The notes below the pieces were generated by a model that saw only the letters and a list, made by a program, of their open reading frames with translations, did no database searches and was not told where the DNA came from. From Cercophora sp. LCS_1 (Eukaryota; Ascomycota; Sordariomycetes; Sordariales; Lasiosphaeriaceae): 64,000 nt of DNA. The DNA lies in assembly GCA_036250225.1 (NCBI GenBank), contig JAPZLL010000004.1:1-64000 (forward strand), given 5' to 3'. Of this stretch, positions 22,860 through 36,000 are shown in pieces. Position 1 is the stretch's first letter. Every line of letters begins with the position of its first letter. The position numbers were made by a program, and so were the translations under genes.

Positions 22860-24017
22860 TACCGAACTCCTGCTGGGGAGGGCACACGTGTTTTTCAGGC
22901 GAAAGCCCCTGCTGGCCACTTTTGCTCACAGCGTGTGCACCCGGCCATCCCGGCCGCGGTTGCCGCGCTCGTGGCCGCACGAACCGACGGGGCACAACCT
23001 CACCGCGTTCGTATCGATTAATGGAATCCTCGTGTGTGGGTCGAAACATCGAGGCTAGACTCAGACGTTTGTTTTCCGCGGTTGCACCAGAACATACAGG
23101 ATTGGGCACTTTGAGGATGGCAACAGTCAGGTCTGTCACCGAAAAACTGGACGTCTTCCGCTGTGGACTTGGAACCAAAAATCCCGCCAGAGCGCAGTTG
23201 TGCTTTCAATCGAGATTGGCCGATAACAAAAACGCCAATCGAGGAGGGAACAGGGGTCACCTTCAATTCGCAAAGCGTCACTCCAGAGAGCTGAAGAAAC
23301 ATACAAATATACAACCTAATACCCCGGAGATGTATTGAAAGTGGCGTTCCTGATTTTATTCCTCTCCGGTGGCTCAACACTGGTAAGGTAGGTATGGTTT
23401 AGGTGCCTATGGTTTGTTCCCCTGTAAATGTGGAAATTTTAATATCAGAGCCAGACAAGGCGCAACAAAAAATACCCCAGTTTCAACAGAAAATAACGGG
23501 GAAGATCAAGACTTCATTGTGGTATTATGAACAGTTCAGCAGACATGTTTCCTCAGCTTTTGAGGTCTTGTTCCACACGTCCAAGTCATTTTAGACACTT
23601 TGAAGCTTCCATCTTGCAACCGTTGAAAACAATACATTCGAGCTCGCTGAGAAGACAAAGAATGCACCTGATCCTTGCCAATGAACTCTTGGCGCCAGAA
23701 AAAGTCCGCCGAGACTGGCTTAGTCGCAATGGCAATTTAGAAGGGATGAAACACCGGGCGGTCATTGGGAGGTTCAACGCATGACGCATCTCAGCCGCAA
23801 AGTTCGGACATCCAGCAAAGTAACCCTCACCACAACGATTGGCCACACCGAGCCGGGATTGGCCAACCGACCAGTCAAACAGCAGAAGCGGTCCTCGTTC
23901 CGACCGGCCCCAGTGTGTCACAGGGTCCCTGACCTCCCTCCCCCTGATCGCGTCGCCGTCGCCGTCGCAGTCGAACTTTTTTCCTTCGCGTCTTCTCGCG
24001 TTGAGAATCTGTGCATC
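22860..24017. other. Gap; possible missing first exon of the C2H2 gene
   Basis: On the minus strand near 23056-22863 an ATG-led stretch (MFRPTHEDSINRYERGEVVP) ends in a GTATGT donor and could be a first exon, but its phase (1) does not match the next exon at its nearest acceptor. No other gene is supported here. The 23340-23500 part is AT-rich. Confidence 0.3.
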
Positions 24018-27000
24018 ATGGATCCGAGCCTCTTTCGTAAGCGCGCAGCTGCGCTTCACGTTCTCCCACGACAGGAGGATGGTTATCGCGGCGGCTGGCC
24101 CCTGGGCTACATCGGAAGCCAATGCCCGACCGACACGCCTGTGGTTTGCAAACGGGAGAACGACGTAGAACCCCAGGGCTGCTGTCCGAAGGGGCAGTTC
24201 TGCCAGACCACCTTCTCCGAGGTGTACTGTTGTCCGAGCGGTGAGTTATCTCCCAGCGCCATCATGATTGTGGCATTTCTGATCGGGACTTGAACATGCA
24301 CAGAGGCAGACTGCGGCACTGCAGCGCGAAACCGCCCAGTCTGTGCCAACCCAGCGTGGACACTGTTTGGCCTCACTTCAAACCGGTATTTCTGCTGCCC
24401 AGCTGGGTATTTCGGCGTGAAATCCGTCGAGTACAGCGGGCGCGGCTTGTGCGAAGTCAACATCGATGGGTTGTCTGCCACCAGGATTGCGTCGACCATC
24501 ACCAGCGGAACGCCAGCTACAACTGGGACCGCGACTAGCGGCGGCACCAGGCAGACCACTAGCTCGGGAGGGAGCACGGGAGGGAGCTCGGGGAACACCG
24601 GAGCTTCCAGTAATGACAGCACCGGAAGTAATGGTGGCGGTTCGGTATCGACTGGTGTCATCGCAGGCAGTGTGGTTGGAGGGGTGGTTCTGCTTCTCCT
24701 GGGAATTGCATTCATCCTATGGCTGCATCGCCGAAGTTTAAGGAAGGATCCGGGACCGGGACCAGCACCAGCACCAGCACCGGCACCGGCAACGACGGCG
24801 AAGGAGGAGTCAGACTTTCACTCTCCGCCCCCGAAATCAATGGATTCTCCAGGCACGGTGTATCAGCACCAGTACCAGCATCCGCCTCAGTTCGCTCACC
24901 CGGCTGTCCCCACACCGCCTCCGCCGCACTCGGTCTCACCGGCGCCTCAATATGTCTACGCTCAACCGCCTGAGGTGGAGGGAGTTGCGCGCGTTGAGAT
25001 GCCTGTTTATGCACAAGAACTCCCGAGTTCTGGTCCTATCAACAAGTAATGCGCTTGTAGTGGGAAAGTTCAAGTCGCTGGAAGGGGAGTGGATGGGTGT
25101 AGATATCTAGGGCTAGTTCGTTTGGCAGAAGAAAGTGAAACGAGCTCTCCAATGCTATTTTGGACATAGTGTTTGACTTCTCTCACACTCCTCGCATTTG
25201 TACAGTTTTCAATATTTAGTTCAGGTACCTAGTTTGAAAATACTGAGCGAAGTAGCTCGTCTGCAGACGCAGGATGGTTGTGCTTCTTGAGTGATGAGCC
25301 CACATTTAAAGGGGGTGAGTCAAACCAAACAAAGTATGTCCCCCGCATATCTTGAGCATGCGCTGAGCATATGTCACAGCACACTCAGGGGTATATCAGT
25401 AAAAAGGCTATGCTTTGAAGAAAAATTTACCCTGCAGGTTGTGCATTTGCTTTTGCTGTTACAATGGATCACTTGGAAGGTTTTTAGCTGAGGGGAGTGG
25501 CGGATGCGACTCTTTGGAGAGTCTTCGAACACGTTCAACTATTGCATACATTCAAATTCAACCCCGTGTGCGCTTTCCTGACCTGTAAGGGCTAGCTCCG
25601 TGTGGTTCAGTTAGGGCTTGCCCTTGACCGAATGGAAGTAAATAGGCCTGGTCAAATTACTCTTGGTGCAAGTCCGAACTTCAATCTTTCTCCTCACAAC
25701 TCAACGCCACCGACTCGGCTCCAACCAAACCCATAACCCATCAACCAGTTCCCAATCCTCTTTCTAGGTACTTGCAATTAAAATGGCCCGCATCAAAAGC
25801 CGGCGGGATCACTTTCCGTTCCTTGAACTTCCTGGCGAAATTCGCAACACCATCTACCGCGAGCTAGCTGGACGGATCTCGAGAAGGGCGAGATATTCGG
25901 CAACAAGGAGTTGAGGGAGATGGTGGGGCTGATGAAAGGCTTTCTGCGTCGGAAACCAGTGGAAGAACTTGTGATTCCGGATTTGAGCAAGGAGCACTCT
26001 GATTTGATGAGACGGGTGCTGCTTTCTTCTGACTGATGGTACATTGTGATTTATGGGCGGGGTTGGGTCAAATACGAAAGCGCTTGACTACTCTGTCCCT
26101 GCTTAATGGCTCTGTGACAGGCGTCATTTACCCCCCTTGGAGCGAGATACAAGAAAAGGCGGAGTTGTGGTGCTGGTGCCATTTTAATAGACATCCAGCC
26201 GGACCTTGTCCCGCAGTACCAGCATGGGCGCCTACAAGGGCCCGATACTATCCGCCTGCTCAGCGTGCGGCCCGGCCAGGGAAGCCTGATCACGGCCTCG
26301 ATCACGACCGTCGGGCTTTCCGACAACCCGACCTACGTCGCCCTCTCTTACGTCTGGGGCCGCGGCCCAAGCACGCCACATACAATTCTCGTGGACGACA
26401 AGCGCATGGCTATTACGTCTTCACTCTTCAATGCTTTACGCGACATTCGCGCAAACGCCAATATCAACCACAGAACCGTCACACTCTGGGCAGATACCAT
26501 CCACATCAACCAAAATGACACGGCAGAAAAGAACATGCAGATCTGCCTCATGGGAGATATTTACCGCCGCGCATCCGGAGTCGTGACCTACATTGGGCCT
26601 TCGAGTCCCGACGCTCAACAGGGTCTCCGGCTCGCCCAGGCACTTATGCGGTTTGCCCTCTCCCGTGAGGGGTCGGGTCGCGACGTACTGCTCATTGGTT
26701 AATTAGCACTGCCTGAACACCCATCCTCTGACCCATCACACGATGGAAGGTGAGAGACCGGCCTCAGGAAACTCCAGCCCTACCACTTGCGTCAGCAAAT
26801 TCAAAGACAAATATTCAGCATCGACCTAGACTCCTTGGTCCCCCCAGTAGAAATGCCGCTGGCCGGCCTCCAGAACAGCTGCAGAGGTTATGTTCCCGTC
26901 CTCTGGCTTCGAGATGCACTATTCGATATCACATTCAATCCACCATCATGATTTATCCGGAAGGGCACATTGTTTGCAGGTCTACCCAAGCCTCAATGTT

Positions 27001-30000
27001 GATTCGAAAACTAATTCACCCAAGAACAATGTCCTTCTCCTCCGCTTCAAGTGCATCCCAATCATCACCCGCCATCTTTGTCAGACCCCTTCGAAACGCA
27101 ACCTCCCCATCCCATTCAATCAACATGATATTCCTGCTCTGAACATGCTCGCATCCATCAACATGAACGATGCTCCCACAATCGATACTGCATCGGTCAA
27201 CCAGCCTGCACAGCCCATCCGCCTTCCTCTCTGCGTTCGATGAGAGCAAGACGAATTCTCCCACCTGCTCTGTATTCCCCTTGAAAAAGCCGTAAACAGT
27301 CGCGATTGTTCCGATTTGCTTCGCTTCCTTATCAGCTGAATCATGAATGGTTGCCTCAACGGGCGTCTCCGGCACAGGCGGCGTGGCGTAACCGTCCTGA
27401 AGCCGTAGTATCAGCTGCGCTGTACGAGCGCCGAACTGCAGGTATCCGTAGTCCACAATCTCGACTTGGTTTTCGTCTGTCCCGATGCCGTCAAACAACA
27501 TCGGCTCATACCAGACAACCTCGGATATGACGCCAGAACCGCAGGTATCGAGGAAAGAGATGGGTGTCTCTGTCGAAAGCCACGACCAGGACGGGAACGG
27601 GAGGTTTTGCTTGTGGTCGTTGATCGAGTTTTTGTGCTTCGCTACCCGCGGGTGTCGGCTGGACCCGCAGCTGTTTGAGACCGGTTGCCAGAGGAGGGTA
27701 GCGTCAAGTCTGTCGTAGGGAAGGCCCCAGATGTATCCCTTTGGGAACTTGGGTCCCAACTTTCGCAGAACCCCCATGAATGCCCACAGGACGTCGCTTT
27801 GGTCCTTGAAGTTCCTCCATGTAAACGGCTCGACGTGTTCGCAGTACATCAGCGTCCGACATTTGTGCTTGCGACCTGACTCTGCAAGGCCGGTGCCCCA
27901 CAGGGAGGAGCTATCCGTGGGGATGATGGCGCCGGGTGCTGAGTCGCTGTTGAGATCTTCGCGCCATGTTTCAACTTGGCACGACCAGTAGACTAGACCC
28001 TCCGTGAAGATCAGGGCGCGGTTGGACAAGATGGACTCTTGAAAGGTCCAGCCTCGGCTGTTCCAGACGGACCATCGGAGGACTTCTTGGATGTCGGGCT
28101 GGGTCGTGATGAATTCCACTCCGCCTATGGTCTCGGCTTGTTGGAGTTGTGGTCGACGGCGTGAGCCATACAGACCGGGTAGCCCCACTTCTGCGTCTTG
28201 ACCCGCTGCGGCTACGACGACAATATCGGCGGATTCGTACACGTCGGCCATGACGGATAGCTGCTGGAGCTTGTCCACTTCGTCGTCCTGGACGATGCAT
28301 ACCGAGTCTACCCACAGATACCGCTCACCGAGGTCTCGAACAAGTCGCATTGCGTCCGAGATAGTCTTGGGAAGGTCGAGCCCTTTTAGTCCGTCAACCA
28401 GCGAGAGGTTCAAAAGCCTATCGTTGGTCAAGATGGGTTTTGCGTCGGAGCCCCAGACATACGACAGCGCAATGTATTTCTCATCCAATGCGGCTGTGAC
28501 GATCCTCCAATCTCGAACGTCAATAAGCCGGATCTGCTGTGCGCTTGTGAGCCCCCGAGATGGAACGTGGCACTTGTAATGCCGTCTTCCGCAGTGCTCG
28601 ATCCAGTGCTTGAAGCGAGCGACATCGACCTCAGACGAGACAGCAAGTCCTCTGATCTGGTGGCTATCGATATCGCTCTCGTCCCCTTCCTCCAAATGCA
28701 GATTGAAGTTGGTCCAGTGTCTGCCAGTCTTGTCTTTCCGTACAATCGTTCCCGCGACCCTCTTGGCAGGGATCATCATTGTTTTCGAAAAGACAGGCAC
28801 AAAGCAGTCTTCAAAGACAACTGAAAGGGAGCTCTCCATCTGCGAGAACATTGTCCAGGCGTTTTCATGCTCAGCTTCGATTGGGGCGTCCTCAGGCTCT
28901 GGAACTTGGGAAAGATATCGAGCGTGTGGAAAGCGCGGCCTGATCGTCACCGAAGTATCCTTGTAGTCGGGGCCGTCGGGTTCAGTCTTGGGAACGGCTT
29001 TTGCCAGGGATGCAATGAGGCGGCAGCCGGGACATGAGGTGTTTTCCAGGATTCCCTTGAGAAGGCCGAGGTGAAGATGCCAGTTGTTCTTGGGAGAGTG
29101 GAAGCAAGAGGGTCGTAGCTGAGTCTCGGCGACATGGTTGATCTTTTGGCACACGGAGCAAAGTCCATCGCCGGCGGTGCTTGGTTGTCTTTGTTCCTCG
29201 TCCTTCCATAGTATGAGGCACTTCTTGTCTCGGTTGTGTGCAGTCCGCGCTGCCGCTTTGAGGTTGCACTCGTCTTTGCCATTGGCCTCGTGGGGTTCTG
29301 AGCGCCCAGTGCTGATCGAGTCTCGTCTGCCGGGCGCGTCGCTCGACTCTGACTCGAGATACTCCCACTCTTCATACCCGTAGAGATCCATTTTGAAATT
29401 GAGCGGAGATAATTGATGGGATTGTTTGGTAGTTGTGGTGGTGATGGCTTTCTGAGGCACTGGTCAGGCAGCAACATGAGTCTTGGGGATCATCGGTCAC
29501 CTCCGAAGGATTCAAGGCGGAGGCGGGACGTTGCATTAGTGTCACCACAGCCACAGCGCACACGTTCCATGCATTGCCGCTCCTCCACTGTCCAGTTTGA
29601 TCTCAAAACATTGGAAACATTGGATCTGGGACAAATAAAAACCCGCCAATCTCACACACTCAGGCTAGGGCGTTGTGAAGGTAGGCGCATCGGATAGGTA
29701 CCTAATATCATGAAGGTCTGGAACATTAACTTCTAACAGTTCACAGATCTTCTTTCCACATGTGGAGAACTGGCCCACTCATTGAGTACATGTACTTGAA
29801 CCAGCGTCAGAAATCATCTGTGAGAGCTTAGAGGTACCGAAGGCGGGATGAGTAAGGTGCACATCAAATGTGAGTTTTCGGTTTGGATATCATTGAAGAT
29901 AGATGGCTGGATCTCGTCGTATGATTGGTTTGCCCGGTATAATTCGTGGAACGAGTGCTGCTAAACGATAGTGTACTCGTCAGTAAGCTCGGAGGGAAGC

Positions 30001-33000
30001 CGGAACGCGCCATAGAAAGCAACTCTTCCCTCCTGAAGGCGCTTGTACAGCTTGTCTCCTTCCAAGTCAAAACGCTGAACATCAGACACCATCTGCACAA
30101 AGGAAGCGAAGCCGGCAACTTTGGCAACTGGCGTCCCTCCGGTTTCATCGCTGCTATCAACAACACAAACCGGTGTGCCACTCTGTCCGGCTCGCACACC
30201 GGCGTCATCCCGGACCCGGTGGGGAATGGACCTCGCCACAGCTCCAAGCTGCCACGATACAGAGTCAACGAAACATCGTGCAGGTCCCCAGGTCCTTCCT
30301 TTGCTTACCTCAAGATTGCAAGCCCTTATTTGAACCCTAACCATGGGCGTCCAGTCCTGGGGCTCAATAATGCCCGTCTTGGAATCAGACATGGCAGCTG
30401 TCAAGAGATGTGTCGGAACTGTGGCGAACGTTTGACCTCCCGCATACCTCAGCTGCACGAGGACCCCAAATTTACCTTCATGGAAACCCGTTGACCTTCT
30501 TCCCGCCATAAATACCCCGATCGAGCTTCTAGACTCGCATTTGAAACGCGCCGTGACATTTGCCCCACCTGTCTTGATCACCGATGCTTCATTCGGTTGA
30601 TTCAGCAGTGGCGACGTTCCGAGATCCGACATTGACGCATCCGAGGAATCGATAGAGGAGCTAGCCTCAAAACCGGCCGTGGGGTAGACAGACTGTCGGA
30701 TAAAGCTGACTTTCAGACCACCAACCTCGCAGGGTAGTCTTGACAAACCCTCCTCGAAGTCAAAGTCGTCTGGCATGATGACCTGAATGGAACCGTTGAT
30801 CAGAATATAAAACCCAATTGCTTCCGAGAAGAGACCGAGTATCTTCACCGCATCCTCTTCGGGAACATCCTGAATGGGTGATATTTTGTGTGGAAAAGGG
30901 TCAGGTGGTGGCGATGCTAAGGACATTAGAGGATACCGGCTCCGAACGGGAATCACCACAGGGATTCCATCAAGGTTCAGGGGCATCTCTTCCTCCGAGG
31001 CCACCCCCAAGCATGGGAATGTCCAGCAGAGGCCAAATCCGTGCACCTTTTCGATTTTGAGGTCCCCTTGAGTCTCATCCGGCAGTTGGGTGTAGGAAGT
31101 GGCGTCGCTTGGCGCACTCTTCGAGAAGGTATCGGAAGCCCTAGGTTTGTTGTGTTGCGAATAGGTGTGTTCGGATCGAGATCCACTGGCAGCCGAAGTG
31201 TGAAGACCGACTAAAGTTTCCACCTTGGTGAGAGGAGGCATTCTTCATAATTGGTGCGTTCTTCACTTACACGGTTCCGGGTATGGATAACCCTCCCCTT
31301 CCGATGGCGTATCATACGCCAAATCCTCAATTGGTTCTGCAAGCCACTGTTAGCCAGAGCTTCGTCCCGTCGAATTGATCGCTTCAGCAAACCTTGCTCT
31401 GTGCCGCCTTTGCCGTCATAGACAGCTTTCCCTTTCGTCAACAGCCTTTTCTCGAACCTAGCGATGTCTTTTGGATCAACGACTCGGCCTCTGAGAACAA
31501 AACGCGTCTTCTTGGGTGGACTCTCTTCGGCCCTCTCTCTTGAAATGTCAACCATAGCGAGATATTCTGACGACTTTATGTATTTCGTTTCCAGAGCCCA
31601 GTTCTTTAGTTGAGTTTTATACTGCTTCTCGCTGGTGTTTCAATCGTGAGCGTCCGCACACCATAACCAGCGCTAGGTACCACGCGCGACTCAGCGCTCA
31701 CGTTGCCTTGAAGTAGTATTTCGTTTCCATTTCAGCCATGACATCTTTTGTTGCCAAGCCACGAAGAGAACCTCAAGCTTGCACCCCCACCAAGCAACGA
31801 ACATCTTGACGATAATACAAACTTTCCCCTGCACCCCACGACCGGACTACTCGAGTCGCTCACCATCAGTAGTAAGCGACTCAACGCTGTGAAACTCACG
31901 TCGCTCGGGGGCGTGAAGATCACTTGGACCACCAATACATCACCACATCCAATCTCTCATCGGACTCCGTCACTGGTGTTGGTGCCTGCACTGTTCGTCA
32001 TACCGACTTCGAAGGACAGTACCCGACAGGGCTACGCCGAAAAGCAACAGCAAACACCCGAAACACTCTGACGGTCTCCAAGTTGCCGATCCTATGGTCA
32101 CGACGCTGATGGAGAGAGACGGAATCCAATGGTGCCAGACCGAGTACAGACAATTATGGCCCCGGATCGTGGCTCTAGAAACACACCTTGAGAATATCAA
32201 GCCCTGGAGCTTCTCCGTTCTCCTCCGAGACCATCGCGATACAGTCCAATATTGGACTTTTTTGTGAGTTTCGCGATTCGAAAGGTCTCGACATCCATGA
32301 TAATACTGACAACGATGTCAAGGTTTGGGACCATGATCCTGCTGTTGACTTTACTCCAAGTAGCCCTGAGCGTTGCCCAGGTTGCAGGATCATTTCTTGT
32401 TGAAGGAGGAGCACAGAACATTCAAGTATAAGATTGAATTAGCCTCTGCAGTAGGATCAACGAGGAACCTGTTTGCCAGTTGTTGCGGTTGAAGTTGTCT
32501 GTACGCCGTCTTTTCGCCCGGATAAAAGCTGCGCCGCATAACGCTCACTCTCTTGTGTCACCAGAATATTGCCGGTGCATACGAGCCCCTTTTTCCCACT
32601 CCGAGTCATCACCCGCTCCCGGCGGCTTGTATCTTTGTCCACCTTCTAGGAAGCACTGAACTGAGCCAGAAATTTCACCAGACGACACGATTCATGGTAT
32701 GCCCAGCCTAATAATGCATTCCAACTTCACCATCACCGGCGTCACAGTAGCCGACGGCCCCGCCCTCGCCGCAAACAACATTCCCTCGTTCTGGGCTGGC
32801 CCTCACTGGCGACTGGAATGGCGCCATCGCACACTCGAGTGCCACATCTCGCAGGTCGCTCTACGCTTCCCGCGTAACTTATTGCGGAACCGTGAGACGA
32901 CCCGGCACGAAAAGGCCATTGATAAGATCACAGGCAAGATCGTCGGCTACGCTCGGTGGTCTATGCCTATCTCGCACTCGACTATCACCAGTACAGACGA

Positions 33001-36000
33001 TAAAAGCCTCCCTGCTTGGCCAGAGGCACTGGTTCCCGCTGTATCACAAGAAGAAGAAGCCGAGATCAACCGTATGGCCGAGACAACCGCATGGGGCCCA
33101 GATTATACCACCGATCCACTTATACGGAAGATGCAACAGGTGGAGGATCTGATACTGAACCATACTGAAAAGTCTTACATGAGTGAGTCCCCCGCATTTA
33201 TGGGAGGTAGTGCTCTTTTTCAAGGAGTGAGTGTATATGCTGACAAACAGCCCTTGAATACCTCGCAGTGCATCCAGACCAGCAGCGGCAGGGTATCGCC
33301 CCTGGTCTTGTTCGTGGTGGAATGCAACAAGCCGGGAAGCTAGGTCTAGACATCTTCGTCCACGCCATGAGACCCGCTGTGCCGGTATACCAGCGGTTGG
33401 GGTCCAAACAAGTCGGCGAGCTCATCCAAGACGACACCGCATACGGCGGACAAGGACAACGCGAAGACTATTTCTTAATCTATGAGCAGCCCACCCAGAC
33501 CAACAGCTAGTTTCAGAATCCACTATACTCTCACCTCCCCAAACCTCGACTGCAACGCATCGTGCAACGCCCCAAAACACCCACCGTACCACCCCCTAAT
33601 CTCCTCCCACTCCTCCTTATGCAGCGTCATACTGAACATCCTCAGCCAGCCCCCCACAATACAATCCGCATAACTCGGCTTCTGCCCCAACAAAAACGGC
33701 CCACTCCCATCCCGATTCAACAACCCAGCCAACGCCTCCACCGTCTTTTTCAAAGAAGCCAACAACCCAACTCTCGCCTCCCCAAACGCGCCCAGCTCAT
33801 CCCAACTGCTGCGTCCGGCACGTCGCACAAACTCCCTTTTAATCTCCTCCTCCACGTCAGCATCCCACTTCATCCCATGCCCCGCCAACTGCGTATGCAT
33901 GGTAAACGCCCAGTCCACATTGGTGTTAAATTTCGCGTAGTCCGCATGCACAACGTCATTCCGCTCCGAAAGCGGGACCGCGATCCCCCAGATCTCGGGG
34001 CACACGTAGCTGAGATCCTGCGCGGGGAAGAGATCACCGGCGCCCGCGTCGGGGTAGGTGGATTGGAGGTAGAGCGCAATGTCAAAGGAGTCGCCGATGG
34101 CCGAGTTGGTGGCGCCGTCGGTGATGCAGGGGAGGGTGTAAAAGTCGGTGCCGTCGGCGAATTTACGGACGGCGGGGAGGTGGAGGGATTTGCGGACGGC
34201 GGTGATGTCGAGCATGGAGACCCATGTTGTGGTGTAGGGGACGGATTTGAAGTTGAGGGCGTAGCGCGCTTTCCACGGGTTGGGCGCGCAGGTGTGACGC
34301 TCGGGCGGGGTGGCGAAGCGGATGTCGTAGAGGGTTATTGTTGGGGTGGCCATTTTTTGCTTTCTCTTTAATGGATGTGATGTTCGTATATGGTGAGCGG
34401 CCGGAGATGGCGATGTTGTGATTGTGTTTGAGGATGTCGTGATGAGAAGTGTGGTCGAATTAGAGGAGAGGAGGAGAAAGAGGGGGAAGGAGCCACTTTA
34501 ACCGCAACTGACACGACAGGTTGTGGGCTCCGCAGATGGGGCCAACGTCTCGTGTTTGACAGGTGTTGGCGAAGTGACATCATGCATGTCGCTAAAGCTA
34601 TGTGTCATGTGGACTGTTTCAGATGCAAAATGAATAGATCCGATTTCATGGTGACTGATTGCAGCGGTTGAGGTTTCTCCCATTTTGGGAAGAGTGTCAA
34701 TTCTTGAATGGTCTTTCAGGGGCACACCGAATTGGCGATTCTCCTCCTCACTTTTCAGAAACACTCCGCACCCTTCACTCGATCAAGGTTTTAGAAAAAG
34801 AAGAGACATGACATAAATTGGCAAGTGGCCGGGGCTCTCATCCAGCTCCCACTGACATGCGCCACATTAACAGGAGGCAAAAATGCCCTGGTCATAATCA
34901 CATCAATCATCTCCCATCAAAAACCCTGCTTCCTAACCTGCTCCTGCGCAGCAGCAATGGTGGCAGCAGCATTGGGATCCACAAAGCCGCAACCCTGCTT
35001 GTCATTCTGGAACTGGGCTGCCTCGGCCGAGCAAACCCTAGGCCCTGCGAGTTATTGGCGCAGCATGCCGAAGCACAATCGGCGTTGCTGACGCAACCAC
35101 CTGTAATGAACTGAGAGCCGCTTCCGGATCCGACATTGCGGGCGCCAGCGTTGTTGGGCACGACGACGGCCATGGCGGCGGCAGCGACTAGTGTGTTGTT
35201 AGATGAAGCCTTTAGGGAGGGAAGAAGTGGGCATACGGGTGAGGAGGAGGGGAAGAGATAGGTGAACCATGTTGATGAGTTGGGTTTGAAGTTGGTATTA
35301 GTGACGTTAAAACGGCCTGTATTGCGAGGATGCTGGGAGTTGTTTGAGCTGTGATCCAGAAGTGAGATGGCGGGTGCAGTGCCTCGCTTTATACACATTT
35401 CGGATTCCAGAAAGACGGAGTCGTGTGTCTGTTCTTCTATTCAGAGCAATGCCCTCTCCGTTCTCAGGTGGCTTTTCCCCGAACACGGCGATATCAGATC
35501 CCGAAAGTGGCTTCAGTGTCCTGATAGGATCATGGAATCTGCATCACGACGAAGTTCGATGCCCTGATTCATACAAACCTCAACAGAATGTATGGGTGGG
35601 ATTCACTAGCGCCAACATATCACCAACAGGGGCTGTGTAACAACCATCTCGAGACTCGAGATCCAATAAGCTGACAACTTTGATGTTGCTCACAGAACGG
35701 CGCTTTGATCTTCGTTGTGATTCAACAAGTCCGAGGCATACAAACCTGTTCCGAGACTGTCCCTTTTCAAGTGCAATGAAGGAGTGCTGTGCCATACACT
35801 TGGTCATGAGACACAGCCATGTCTAAGGTAGCTAGGCTGGGTTTCGGTTGTCCGAACATGCCGGGGAAAGTGCGAGCCCGATTGGCGTCGAACCGGCGCT
35901 GGCACGAGTCACTCCATTCGAAATCCGCTCCTGGGGCTGAGAATGGCTGAAACACCAGCATCGAAAGAATGCAAGGTAAGGACATGGTTTTGTGCCTTAT